DNA from: Ricinus communis
Lineage: Eukaryota; Streptophyta; Magnoliopsida; Malpighiales; Euphorbiaceae
NCBI RefSeq assembly: GCF_019578655.1
Contig: NC_063264.1
Coordinates: 1,550,001-1,614,000 of the forward strand
DNA length: 64,000 bases
Reading direction: 5' to 3'
The notes beneath the pieces were generated by a model. The model did not search any database and was not told the origin of the DNA. It saw only the letters and a list, made by a program, of their open reading frames with translations. Positions 22,801 to 35,200 of this stretch are shown here, piece after piece; the first letter of the stretch is position 1; each line of letters starts with the position of its first letter. A program made the position numbers and the translations under genes.

Positions 22801-25372
22801 AGCTCCAACTGGACGGGGTTATATAACACAATTTGGCCGGGATAATGAAGTTCAGAGACTTTCAGAAGAAGGCGGGAGGTTTGTTCCGAGCAAAAGGGTG
22901 CTGGAGTTGAGGAAAAAATTGATCAAGTTTATGGAAGATCACATTTATCCTTTGGAAAATGAGTTCTACAAGCTTGCTCAGTCCTCGTCACGTTGGACAG
23001 TGCATCCAGAAGAGGAGAGGTTGAAGGCACTGGCAAAGCAAGAAGGACTTTGGAACTTGTGGATACCTGTATTTCTTTTCTCATCATTCTTGGCTGTCTT
23101 TTAACCATTCCTCACCTTATGTTACAAGTCTAAACCACAAAAACTCATTGACTTTATGTTTTTCTGCAGCTAGATAGTGCTGAAAGAGCTAGAAAACTTA
23201 TCTTTAATGGAAATAATTCTGCTGTCTCCAGCAATACACATGATCAATTACTTGGTGCGGGCCTCTCAAACCTTGAATATGGATACCTTTGTGAGATCAT
23301 GGGCCGTTCTGTTTGGGCTCCACAGGTGTTCAACTGCGGTGCACCTGACACGGGAAATATGGAGGTAAAATGAGATTATGTTCTTTAAGGCCTGGAAACA
23401 TTTGTTAGGGTAGAGGAGTTTGAGATGAGCTGGTTCTATAAAGCTTTTATTGCCTCAACCTCATGGTGGCAATAGCTTGAAAGGCCATGCATCTGAATAG
23501 CTTTTTGAAATCTGCATGTAGAATGGTGAGGTATGTTTTGCATTGTGCATTTACATCTATATGCTCTCTTAGTTCATTCCCTTTTACAACATAGGTACTG
23601 CTGCGATATGGGAACAAAGAACAACTACTGGAATGGCTCATTCCACTGCTTGAAGGAAAGATCCGTTCTGGATTTGCAATGACAGAACCGCAGGTTGCAT
23701 CATCTGATGCTACGAATATTGAGTGTTCTATCAGAAGGTAACATTCTGAAGACGGAATGTCCATTTTGAACCAAAAGTAGATAGAATTGTGCTCAATTAT
23801 TTGCCCCCTAGCATGTTAGTACTTGTGATAGTTATGTGAAGCACAATTTGTTTGCATTTTTGCTTAGTTTTCTGTAATTATTTTTACTTTCCTTGTACAG
23901 GAAAGGTGATTCATATATCATTAATGGGAAGAAGTGGTGGACAAGTGGCGCCATGGATCCAAGGTGTAGAGTCCTTATAGTTATGGTTAGTTCTTCCTGA
24001 ATGATTGGGCTGGGTGGTTCTTATGATTGTCCATTTTTTTAAAATTCATTTGAAAAATATGCAGGGAAAAACTGATTTCAATGCTGCCCAACATAAGCAG
24101 CAATCCATGATCTTAGTGGATATCCAGACTCCAGGTGTACAGATAAGGAGACCACTAATGGTTTTTGGTTTTGATGATGCACCTCATGGTCATGCTGAAA
24201 TTTCATTTGAAAATGTGTGTGTGCCTGCAAAGAATATCCTACTGGGAGAAGGGCGTGGGTTTGAGATTGCCCAGGTAAAGACAGTTCTTTCATTCTGAAG
24301 TAGTATAATGGATTAACACGGTGGTAGACAAGCTTGTTTCGATATTTTGATGATCTATGAACAAACTTTTAGTTCAATTTCAAGGCTGTCAACTTGTTGT
24401 CAGGGTTGAAGTGCAAGCTTATATACTTATAATTTATAAAGACTTGTATAGACAAGATTTATAAATTTCGCCATGTGTGCCAATTTTCTACCAGTTCTTT
24501 ATTAGGCATGTGTAATATACTTTAGAACCTCTTGAGATGCTAACACTTCTGAGTTTCTATATTTAAAGTAAATATGGTTGTTAACTGAGAAAATTGATGT
24601 ACTCAAGCTGGCTGACTTCATATATGGTTTGAAACTTCAGCTTCCAAGTGAATATGACATCATTCATGGCTATTTTTTCTTGCAGGGTAGACTGGGTCCT
24701 GGAAGATTGCACCACTGCATGAGATTGATTGGTGCTGCTGAGCGTGGAATGCAATTGATGGTTCAAAGGGCTCTCAGTAGAAGAGTGTTCGGAAAATTGA
24801 TTGCTGAGCATGGATCATTTCGTTCAGATATTGCGAAGGTATTTTGACTTAGCATTTTGTCAGAGAGTACATTTATCTTGGATTAGTTTTCTTTATATTT
24901 ACTTGAAGAAAATGGGTAACTGTTAAGTTTCAGCAAAAATCCAGGAATTTCATAGTAGTCCTGTAAAATTGACTGTTTTTAAGCAGTGCCGAGTAGAAGT
25001 GGAAGAAACCAGACTGTTGATTTTGGAGGCTGCGGACCAGCTTGATAGGCTTGGGAACAAAAAGGCTCGGGGAACTATTGCAATGGCCAAGGTAAATTTG
25101 TTTATCTAAATAATACTGTTGTCAAACTTAATACGATTAAGAATACTAATTAAACAAAGATGGGGAATAATGTGTAACAGGTAGCAGCTCCAAACATGGC
25201 ATTGAAGGTTCTTGACATGGCAATGCAAGTGCATGGGGCAGCAGGCCTGTCATCGGATACCGTTTTGGCACATCTTTGGGCTACAGCAAGAACATTGAGA
25301 ATTGCAGATGGCCCTGATGAAGTCCACTTGGGTACCATTGCCAAGTTAGAGTTACAGAGAGCTAAGCTCTGA
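19880..25372 (+). CDS. IBR3: IBR3/ACAD10-like acyl-CoA dehydrogenase with APH domain, copy A, 830 aa
   Basis: By family knowledge this is a peroxisomal acyl-CoA dehydrogenase-like protein acting in beta-oxidation of indole-3-butyric acid. Seventeen exons: 19880-20014, 20088-20222, 20327-20467, 20804-20935, 21094-21279, 21526-21603, 21764-21883, 22241-22339, 22443-22560, 22803-23068, 23170-23364, 23595-23737, 23901-23985, 24065-24274, 24686-24838, 24987-25091, 25181-25372. All join in frame. The N-terminal half is an aminoglycoside-phosphotransferase-like kinase fold with the catalytic loop HGDFRIDN (229-236) and the metal-binding ILDWE (D251). The C-terminal half (about 390-830) is the dehydrogenase, with [22 protein letters not shown] and [11 protein letters not shown]. 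The last residues AKL form a peroxisomal targeting signal of the SKL type. The frame opens further upstream, but MAIRTPDLL aligns with copy B and is the better start. Confidence 0.95.
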
Positions 25373-25922
25373 AAGCATGCGAGTAGAACTTGCCTCGTCT
25401 GGGATCTGAAATCTCGGCTGCCGTCACCCTGCAGCAAGCATTAGCAGGAAAACGTAAGCGAGTTTATTTACCTTTAGAAGTTGAAGGAAGAGAGTGGTAA
25501 AAATAAAACAATCGAAAAAGGGGAGAAATAATTAACTTTTTTTTTTCTAAAAAATAAAAGAAAAAAGACATGAGAGAGTATAATTATGGATTTTTATAAA
25601 TGACAAATAAAATTCGCATGATTAACAACACATGTCAATGCCAATGGCAGAATACCACTACTGTTCTGAGATGAGTCTCGGAATCCATTATTTTATTTTT
25701 GGACGTCTCTGAATTGACCAACTTATTTTTCTTTTCATTTTCTTTTTTCTCTTAAACAGTTATTATCACTTTTAATGCAAAGAAAAGCGATTCATGCGTA
25801 CGGCAGGTCCCTACCAGCACCTATTCTATTCTATAACGAGAGTGAATGCATTATAGTTGATAACTCTTCTCTACACACGAGGAAAATAACTAAGGCCAAG
25901 TATGATTTTTCTTCTTGTAGAC
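25373..25922. other. 3' flank of IBR3-like copy A
   Basis: AT-rich 3' region up to the target site of the copia insertion. No gene seen. Confidence 0.5.
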
Positions 25923-25927
25923 CCTTT

Positions 25928-26543
25928 TGTTAATATTTTTATCTTTCAATACCAAATAAGAGAAATGCACTACCAAATAAGAGAAATGCACTGTGTAATC
26001 AATCAATGAGAAATGGATAAATTGTGTACAAGCCAAAGTAAATAAACAATCAAGCACAATCCTCAAGAGACACCAAATTTACGTGGAAAACTCTCTCAAA
26101 TTGGAGGGTAAAAAATCACGGGCACACTGGTAAATTTTTACTATATCAACAGAGCGGATACAATTGTTTTTCTCAAGTTTTAGCCCTAAACTTGAGGTAT
26201 ATCTCTATTAATAGAGAGATAATACATTATAGGATATACCTGCTTCACATTCCAATTTCATCCAAATCCAAGCAAACTCAGATTTGAGAAAACTAAGAAA
26301 TATTCTACTTACAAACTGGAAGAGACTCAATTAAGGTAATGGAATAAAAAAGATCACTTTTTTCTTCGTTTTCTTCTCTTCACCACTTTCTATTTCTTTC
26401 TCCTTCTCCTTCTCTCTCTTTTTCTCTCTCTTCTCTTCTCTCTCCTTGATGCACACACAAAAAATGGAAAAAAGGGAAGGGTTTTTTTTTTTTTTTTCCT
26501 TTGCCAATTTTTAGGTTGGACCCAACATGGCCCAACATCAACA
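25928..26543 (-). repeat. 3' LTR of the copia element
   Basis: 616 bp, opening TGTTAATA and closing CATCAACA on the plus strand. It contains a private 21-bp tandem duplication (25950-25991) absent from the other LTR, and several substitutions against it, so the insertion is not recent. Confidence 0.9.
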
Positions 26544-26556
26544 ATCTCCCCCTCCA
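26544..26556 (-). promoter_or_regulatory. polypurine tract of the copia element
   Basis: On the minus strand the bases directly abutting the 3' LTR are purine-rich (GGAGGGGGAGAT), the expected plus-strand primer site. Confidence 0.75.
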
Positions 26557-26590
26557 GCCCATGGAGAAAGGCACACCCATCTTCAAGTCA

Positions 26591-29500
26591 TCACTTGGTA
26601 TCCATGTCGACAAGCCAGCAACAAAGCTCAAGCTTGTTTCTTGAAACTATCTTCGTCAACATGTCTGATGGATTCTTATCAGTGTGGATTTTCTTCAGCT
26701 TCATCTGCTGGTACTCTATAGCATCTCTCAACCAATGAAATCTCACATCAATGTCCTTAGTTCTGAAATGATACGTAGCATTCTTGCTCAAGTCTATGGC
26801 ACTCTGGCTATCACAGAAAACAACTGCCTCTTCATGTTGCATACCAAGCTCCAAAAGCAATCTAGTCAACCACAATAGCTCCTTGCCAGCTTTGGTGGCT
26901 GCAATGTATTCTGCTTCTGTAGTCGACAAAGCCACACATTTCTGCAGTTTGGATTGCCATGGCACGGATCCCTCTATAAAAGTAAACACAAAACCCGAAA
27001 TAGACTTTCTATGATTCAAATCACTAGCCATATCAGCTTCTGTGTAGCCTTCTAGCACAGATTCACATTTTCCAAAACTCAAACACAACTTGGAAATGCC
27101 TCTTAGGTATCTAAGTATCCACTTCACTGCTTCCCAATGTTGTTTTCCAAGATTAGAGAGAAATCTGCTTACCACACCAACTGCATGAGCTATATCTGAC
27201 CTGGTGCAAACCATCGCATACATCAAACTCCCTATTGCTGAGGAGTATGGCACACTTGACATTTCATCCTTTTCTTTCTCTGTAGATGGACATAGTTTCT
27301 TGCTCAGTCTCAAATGGCTAGAAAGTGGACAACTTACTTCCTTTGTCCTTTCACGTTGAATTTCTCAAGCACCCTTTCAATGTACTTCTCCTGTGACAAC
27401 CAAAGTCTCTTGGCCTTTCTATCACGGGTAATCTGCATGCCCAATATCTGGCGCGCTTGGTCCATGTCCTTCATGTCAAATGACTTGGACATCTCATTCT
27501 TCAACATGGCTATCATCTTAGCATCTTGTCCTATAATCAACATATCATCAACATAAAAGAAAAAGGATTAGAAATTTTTCATTAGCAAATCTTTTGAAGT
27601 AAACACATGGATCTGCCTTGGTTCTCTGGTACTCATGATTCATCATGAAAGAGTCGAACTTCTTATACCACTGTCTCGGAGCTTGTCTCAATCCGTACAG
27701 ATTCTTCTTCAATTTGCAGACCATGTTCTCTTTTCCTTTTACTTCAAATCCCTCTGGTTGCACCATATAGATCTCTTCCTCCAAGTCACTTTGAAGGAAT
27801 GCAGTTTTCACATCAAGTTATTCAAGCTCAAGGTCCGAACTAGCGACTAGACCTAACACTGTACGGATGGAAGTCATCTTCACCACTGGTGAGAAAATCT
27901 CTTCAAAGTCGATACCTTGCTTTTGCCCAAAACCCTTCACTACCAATCTGGCTTTGTACTTCACAATTTCTCCATTTCCATCTCTTTTTAGCTTGAACAC
28001 CCATTTGTTCCTCAATGTCTTTCGGCCCTTAGGAAGCTCCACCGGCTCATATGTTCCATTTTCTTGCAATGACTGCATCTCGTCCTTCATTGCATCATGC
28101 CACTTAGCCTTGTCTTTATAAGCTTGTGCCTCCTGAAAACTATATGGTTCTTCTTCTTCCGTCAATAAGATATACTCTGAAGAAGGGTATCTTTTAGAAG
28201 GTTGGTGCTCTCTTTCAAACCTTCTTACCTGGAGCTCTTATGGTTCCCCTTGATGATGTTGCTCCTTTTGTTCATGAGCATCATAAACGACCTCATCATC
28301 ACCATCATTACCAATCATGTCAGAGGTTTCCTCAGTGGCTTCTTCATTATGTTCATCTTCATCTGCTGTTGCTGGCTGTCCAGGTAAAGGAACTGATGTG
28401 AGTTCTATGGACTCACCAAATCTCTCTGACTTTTTATCGATTTTCTGATCTATCATTGTTTGGCCTTCATAGAATACAACATCTCTGCACTTGATAATTT
28501 TCTTCTTTTCTAGGTCCCATAACCTGTATCCAAATTCCTCGTTTCCATACCCAAGGAAAATACATGGAGTTGCTTTGTTATCCAACTTGGATCTGTGCTC
28601 CTTTGGAATGTGCACATATGCTTTGCATCCGAACACTCTTAGATGAGAGTATGTCATATTCTTATTGGACCATACTCTTTCTGGTATCTCAAACTTCAAA
28701 GGAATAGATGGTGACCTGTTTATGAGGTAGCAAGCGGTGCGAGCTGCTTCTCCCCAAAACTATTTCGGCAACTTTGCCATCTTTTGCATGCATCTGACCT
28801 TCTCTACAGTAGTGCGATTCATTCTCTCAGCTACACCATTGTGTTGTGAGGTTCCAGGTACTGTCTTCTCATATCGAATTCCATATTGTGCACAATATGC
28901 TTTGAACTCCTTGGAGGTATACTCTCTGCCATTGTCAGAACGGAGGCATTTCAACTTTTTGTCTGTCTCCTTCTCTACCATGACATGAAACTCTTGAAAA
29001 CATTTGAGCACCTGGTCCTTCGTTCTTAGAAAATAAACCCATACCTTTCTAGATGCATCATCAATAAAGGTCAAAAAATATTGATTGCCACCCAAAGACT
29101 CCACCTCAAAGGGACCACACACATCAGAGTAAACTAAATCCAATACCTTATATTTTCTTTCTGATGTTTGACTAAAAGAGACTCGATGTTGCTCACCAAA
29201 TAGGCAATAGACGCATGGATCTAGAATCTCATCTTTGGTAGAGGGGATGTGTGACTTCCTCGCTAAGATTTGTAATCCTTTCTCACTCATGTGGCCAAGG
29301 CGTTGATGCCACAGATTTAGAGAATTTTCAGCTTGTACTGCATTCAACCCATTCTTGAGCACCTTCGCATGGGTTCTGTATAGGGAGTGCCACGACTTCC
29401 CTCTTACTACAACCATTGATCCTTTGCTGAGCTTCCATTCTCCACCTCCTAGGTAATGCTTGAATCCATCTTTGTCCAATGCATCACCAGATATTAGATT

Positions 29501-30561
29501 TGGGCATAAATCAGGAATATGCCGCACATCTTTTAGTGTTAACCGACATCCCATATCTGTCTGCAGACAAATGTTACCAATACCCACGATGCTCGAGTGA
29601 CTAGTGTTACCCATCTTCACTGTACCAAACTCTTTAGCTTTGTAAGTCACGAAGAACTCTTTATTTGGTGTAGCATGATAGCAAGCACCTGTATCAACTA
29701 TCCAGTCGACTCCTTGGTGACCTTCCACATGTAGACATTGCTCCTCTTCACAAGAGAGAATCACTACATCATCTGCAGTTAATGTGGCTGTGGTATTCTT
29801 GTTATCATCCTCTTTCTTCTGATTTTTGCCCTCATTCTGTAGTCTTTTCCAGGCTCTACAATTTTTCTTCATGTGACCTTCTTTACCACAATGGTAGCAC
29901 TGTCTTCCCTTGGACTTTGACCTGCCTCTGGACTTGCCACGACCTCTTGATTGTTGTCTGTATTCAGCTCTCCCCCTATTCTCTGTGGCAAGGGCATGTG
30001 CACCATTTGTATTAGTTGACTTTCTTCTTGTCTCATTGTTGAACAAGCTACTAGTAACTATACTCATAGTGACCACACCATTCGGAGCTGCATTACTGAT
30101 TGTCACAACCAAGGTCTCCTAACTATCGGCAATGATCCCAAAAGCAACAAAGCCTGTAACTCATAATCGAAGGTCATCTTCATCGCTGACAATTGATTGA
30201 TCAGGCTCTAGAACTCATTTAGATGCTCAACAACACTTGTACCTTCTCTAAATTTCAGATTCATCAGTTTTTGGATCAGAAATGCCTTGTTAGCTGCAGT
30301 TTTCTGCTCATACAGCGACTCCAGCTTCTTCCATAACTTTTGTGCGCTCATCTCACTCGCTACATGGTGATATACGCTGTCATCAAGCCATTGTCTGATT
30401 GTGCCGACCGCCTTTCGATTCAATTTAGCCCAATCAGCAGAGGCCATATCTTTCGACTTTGCACTATCTTCCTCAACCGGTTCATAAAAATCCTTGCAGT
30501 AAAGGATATCCTCCATTTTGGATTTCCATATCTGCCAGTTGTTGTTTGTCAACTTGATCAT
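26591..30561 (-). pseudogene. copia gag-pol, broken by stops and frameshifts
   Basis: Gag starts near 30561 (MIKLTNNNWQIWKSKMEDIL). A CCHC knuckle CYHCGKEGHMKKNC lies near 29900, followed by protease DTGACYH, the pre-integrase word LWHQRLGH, and the integrase core with the Asp, Asp and Glu positions present (YSDVCG, TFIDDAS, HNGVAERMNR). A stop falls after KMAKLPK near 28760. Reverse transcriptase words follow (KLKRDGNGEIVKYKARLV, CKLKKNLYGLRQAPRQWYKKF). The YVDD box is at 27541-27555, but a frameshift separates it from the upstream half. RNase H (STTEAEYIAATKAGKELLWL) closes the frame at 26591; its first acidic site reads GYTEAD rather than the more usual GYTDAD. Frame changes also occur near 30112-30208, 28165-28238 and 27313-27334. 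It cannot make a full polyprotein. Confidence 0.93.
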
Positions 30562-30615
30562 GGTGCTACTACCTTCTATTTCAACCTACAAAAGCACTCT
30601 CAAAGGAAACTTGAG

Positions 30616-30628
30616 GCTCTGATACCAC
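30616..30628 (-). promoter_or_regulatory. primer binding site (initiator Met tRNA)
   Basis: Reads TGGTATCAGAGCC on the minus strand, two bases inside the 5' LTR. This is the standard plant copia primer site, complementary to the 3' end of initiator methionine tRNA. Confidence 0.92.
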
Positions 30629-30630
30629 TT

Positions 30631-31285
30631 GTTAGGATTTTTATCTTTCAATACCAAATAAGAGAAATGCAATTGTGTAATCAACCAATGAGAAATGGAT
30701 AAATTGAGCACCGTACCGATTGGTACCAGAGGTTCAACATTTAAATGCACAAGCCAAAGTAAATAAACAATCAAGCACAATTACACAAGAGACATCAAAT
30801 TTACATGGAAAACCCTCTCAACTTGGAAGGTAAAAAACCACAGGCACACCGACAAACTTTCACTATACCAACAAAACGGATACAATTGTTCTTCTCAAGT
30901 TTTAGCCCTAAACTTGAGATATATATCTGCTAATAGAGAGATAATACAAGAGGTAACACATTACAGAAAATACCTGCTTCCAACCCCAATTTCATCCAAA
31001 CCCAAGCAAACTCAGATTTGAGAAAACTAAGAAATACTCTACTTACAAACTGGAAGAGACTCAATCAAGGTAATGGAATCAAAGAGATCACCTTTATCTT
31101 CGTTTTCTTCTTCTTCACCATCTTCTATTTCTCTCTCCTTCTCTTTCTCCTTCTCTCTCTCTTTCTCTCTCTCCTTCTCTCCCCATCGCACACACAAAAA
31201 ATAGGAAAAAGGGAAAGGGTTTTCTTTTTTTTTTCTTTTCCTTTACCAATTTTTGTGCTGGATCCAACGTGGCCCAACACCAACA
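30631..31285 (-). repeat. 5' LTR of the copia element
   Basis: 655 bp, TGTTAGGA to CACCAACA on the plus strand. It carries an extra segment (about 30705-30740, including CCGATTGGTACCAGAGG) that the other LTR lacks, plus CT-rich runs near 31135-31185. Confidence 0.9.
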
Positions 31286-31290
31286 CCTTT

Positions 31291-32238
31291 ACATGGCCTT
31301 TTTAGGTTGTCCATTTATCGAGAATGATAAGATATGATAAATAACTTATAATAAAATAAATAGACTGTATTTTCATCACAATTTGTTCAAGACATACCAC
31401 TCTATCGTACGTATGATTTGTTTTAGGTTTAAGTGCAATCATTTCATTCTCGTAGCTCATGTTTCATAAAATAGAAGATTCCAAAAGCGAATATATGTCT
31501 AGAGACACAATTAATTTGAGATTCTCTATTAAGAGAAATAAAACCCCTTAAATCCATTAGCTAAAACTATAAAAATCAGTTTTTTTTTTTCTAAATCTTC
31601 TTATGATTTAGATCTGATATCAAAACTTTCTTAGAAAAAAATTAAGAAACACAATCGACAATAAGCCAATAGATTAGAAACGTGTTGGCATGCATCAGAT
31701 TGAAAATGTGAAAACAAGTACGAAAATTTGGCCAAACTCTCTCACAAGTCCTGTCTGTGTATTGTCTCCACAAAATTTACCTGTTTTAGCGCGTAATGTG
31801 CATGCACACACCACTCGCACGTAAAAGGATAACTAATCAGTCCTTATCCTACTGTGATTATAATGTTTAATTCACAAATGTGACATCACATCAATATTAT
31901 AAAAGTTTTATTTTTAATAACTGTTAATTTATTAAAAAGTTTTGTATACTTTATAAAATAAAATATAAACATTACTAAATCTTACATATGTAATTATTAG
32001 AAAATAGTCGATCACTCTATTAGGAAAATTTTCATTTAACATTTAAAATTAAATTCAATAAATTTAATAATTAAAATAGTATTATGTGACACCCATGTAA
32101 ATGTGTCTATTCGATATTTTCAAAGCAACAAAATAGATGACATCACATTACTCAATCCCATATTCATTTCATGTTCATATGCTCCAACGCCCAAACCACT
32201 GATAAAAATTCCAACTTCTTTCACAAAACTAGAAATCG
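31291..32238. other. promoter region of IBR3-like copy B
   Basis: From about 31722 this is the duplicate of the region upstream of copy A, but about 31835-32110 is an AT-rich stretch not shared with copy A. That stretch may be an insertion in B or a replacement. No gene seen. Confidence 0.55.
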
Positions 32239-35200
32239 ATGGCCTTACGTACATCTGACTTGTTAAAACCCGTTCAAGCAGCTCACGAATTTGATCGCGA
32301 CGCCTTACTTCGCTACATCTCTTCTAACGTCGCTGATTGTCCTGTTTCTCCTTCGACCTTCGTCGTCCAACAGGTAACTATCCCGAATTCTTTACACTTC
32401 TCCTTTTCTTGTTGTTTATTCTATTTTCTTCTAACGTTCGATTTTGTGCGTTAATTGATTACTTAATTAATTAAATTTTTAGTTCGGGCATGGACAATCA
32501 AACCCTACGTTTCTGTTGGAAGCTGCTAATGGAGTCGCTGTTAAACGATACGTTTTGAGGAAGAAGCCACCTGGCAAATTGCTTCCGTCTGCTCATGCCG
32601 TGGACAGAGAGTATATGGTAATCTCGGTTTATTGATTCTCTTTACTGCTTTTTCCTGAGAAAGATAAAATTCCTTACTGTTTTCTATCACAAGGCTCAAT
32701 CTCTTTTTTTGTTCTACAGGTTCTGCGAGCGCTAGGTGAGCACACAAATGTTCCAGCTCCAAAAGTGTACTGTTTGTGTACAGATGCAACTGTAATTGGA
32801 ACTGCATTTTACATTATGGAGTATTTGGAAGGACGCATTTTCGTTGACCCCAAGTTACCGGTATCCCATTATTTCTGATTTTGTGTTCTTTTTGGTAAAT
32901 TTGACCTGGTAGACACATTGGCTTTGTTTGTTAAAAATCATGTGCATCAGTTCATCCGAATTAAATTTTTGAAAAATCAGGTCATTTTTGGCATGTTCTT
33001 ATTTATTTCACAATGCTTCTTCTTTTAATTTTATTGTAGCAACTCCGGGCTTTACAAGCACAACAATTGACTAATATAAAACTCAATTAGCATTCTAAGT
33101 CTTTACAAACACACTCAATAATCTGGGTTTCTTTGTGAATTGTTGTGATATAAGTTTGAGGACTCGTAATATTAAACCGAAATTTTGTTTGATTAGGGAG
33201 TAGCACCTCTGAGGAGGAGGGCAATATACCTTGAAACTGCAAGAGTGCTGGCTGCTCTTCACACTGCCGATGTGGATTCTATTGGTTTAGGGAAATATGG
33301 ACGCCGTGATAATTATTGTAAACGACAGGTGAGTGAATTTTATATCTCTGCATATTAGTTCTTGTTGTATTGTATAATTTCTCACATAGAAGAGAGAAAT
33401 TTTGTGATAATATCAGTTAAGGTTTATTTAGTGCGCAAGGAAGCTACTCCATTGATACGACTTAATGGTGGTGCTTATGATTTATTTTCATTTTTAGGTA
33501 GAGAGATGGGCCAAACAATACATTGCTTCAACTGGTGAGGGTAAATCTCCTAGATATCCCAAGATGTTGGATCTCACTCATTGGTTACAGCAAAATATTC
33601 CTCCTGAAGATTCCTTGGGAGCATCAGCCGGAATAGTTCATGGAGATTTTCGCATGGATAATGTTGTATTTCATCCCATTGAGGTCTGTTGTTTTAGAAG
33701 TCATAAATTTGAACACACTATAATTCATCTCTTTTCAATCCATGTGGATGCTTAGATGCTTATTTGAGTGTCTCTTTCTATCAAGTTTATTATGCTGAAA
33801 GAAATGTGGATGCAGTAGCGATTATGCTATTATATTGTTACTGTAGTTAAATCTTATTCTTTTACATTTTAATATTTTTGAGGCATTAATGTGGTGAGAA
33901 ACTATCAATGATGCAGGATCGGGTGATTGGTATTCTTGACTGGGAATTATCTACTCTTGGAAACCAGATGTGTGATGTTGCATACAGCTGTATGGTATTG
34001 AGCCCTGTGTTGCCTCCTGTATTTACCTTCTATACTGTAATACAGATGCTTGAATATTCTACTTAATCATGTAGATTTGAGTAGTAAAAGTCTTACCTTT
34101 GCTCCTGTAACATATCTAAGTTAATTGTTAAATTTTCATGGCAGGCTTATCTTGTGGATATTAACCTTGATAATCAACAATTATGTAAAGGCTTCGAACG
34201 TACTGGAATTCCAGACGGAATCCCTTCGCAAGCAGAATATCTGGCAGAATACTGCTCTGCCTCTGTAAGATTCATTCGGAAGCTCTCTTACCTTTTTGGT
34301 TTGCCTAGGAACATTGTTGCAAATTTTAGTTCTATGTGAGTTAATTAATGGGTGTTGAAAATTTTACTCGGTCGGTAAATATTAATGGATCTAGATGGTG
34401 GTGATGGGGGTACAAATAAGTGTACAAAGTATCAAAGCTGATTGGCTGAGAATAATGTTCCATTAGGTTTTCAGCCTATTTATATTATGCAGATTGCTCT
34501 TCTGGTGGAGTTTGGATGACTTTCTGGTTGCAAGTTAGAAAACTAGTTGTGCATCCAAAACTATGTTTCTTTTGTGCTTATGTAGATGATTATCTGTTGA
34601 TTTTTTGTATAAGTCCACTGTTTGAAAAAAAATTGGATGCTGCAATTGTTGCAATCTAGGGAAAGCCATGGCCAGCCAATCAATGGAAGTTCTACGTTGC
34701 CTTCGGTATGTTTCGTGGGGCATCTATTTATGCTGGGGTGCATAGTAGGTGGATTATGGTAATCTCTTAAACATTAAACTTTTGTATCTTTGTTGCTAAC
34801 ATTTTGGAAACATTCTTGTCATGGAAGGTCTATACGATATCATTTTGTCTCCAATACAGGGTAATGCTACAGGAGGTGAGCGTGCCCGAAATGCGGGAAA
34901 TCAAGCTAATGGCCTGATAGACTTTGCATTGGATTTTATCTCAAAAAAATCAGTCCTTCCAGATCAGCCACCATCTGGTAGCTTTATATTTTCTTAGTTT
35001 TATATGTCTACCAACTTTATGATAACCATATAATGCTTATCATGAAACCTAAGTAACCAGTTAGAGCTCTGTAAATTTGAGAGGTATTATTAAAAATCTA
35101 ATAGAATTGTGCAGGGTGGCAGTCAAGAAAAATGGAATTACACAATAGAGTTCTATACAAGCCTCTTGCCTAAGGATTTTTTCTCTTTGCCATGCAGCTC

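Larger units (their letters stand above)
25923..31290 (-). mobile_element. full-length but decayed Ty1/copia LTR retrotransposon
   Basis: Two related LTRs (25928-26543 and 30631-31285) start TG and end CA. They are flanked by the direct repeat CCTTT (25923-25927 and 31286-31290), the 5-bp target duplication expected of copia elements. The element is read on the minus strand. The primer binding site next to the right LTR matches initiator Met tRNA, and a purine-rich tract lies beside the left LTR. Domain order gag, protease, integrase, reverse transcriptase, RNase H identifies Ty1/copia; the words resemble the Tnt1/Tork group. It lies in the spacer between the two IBR3-like genes. Confidence 0.95.
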
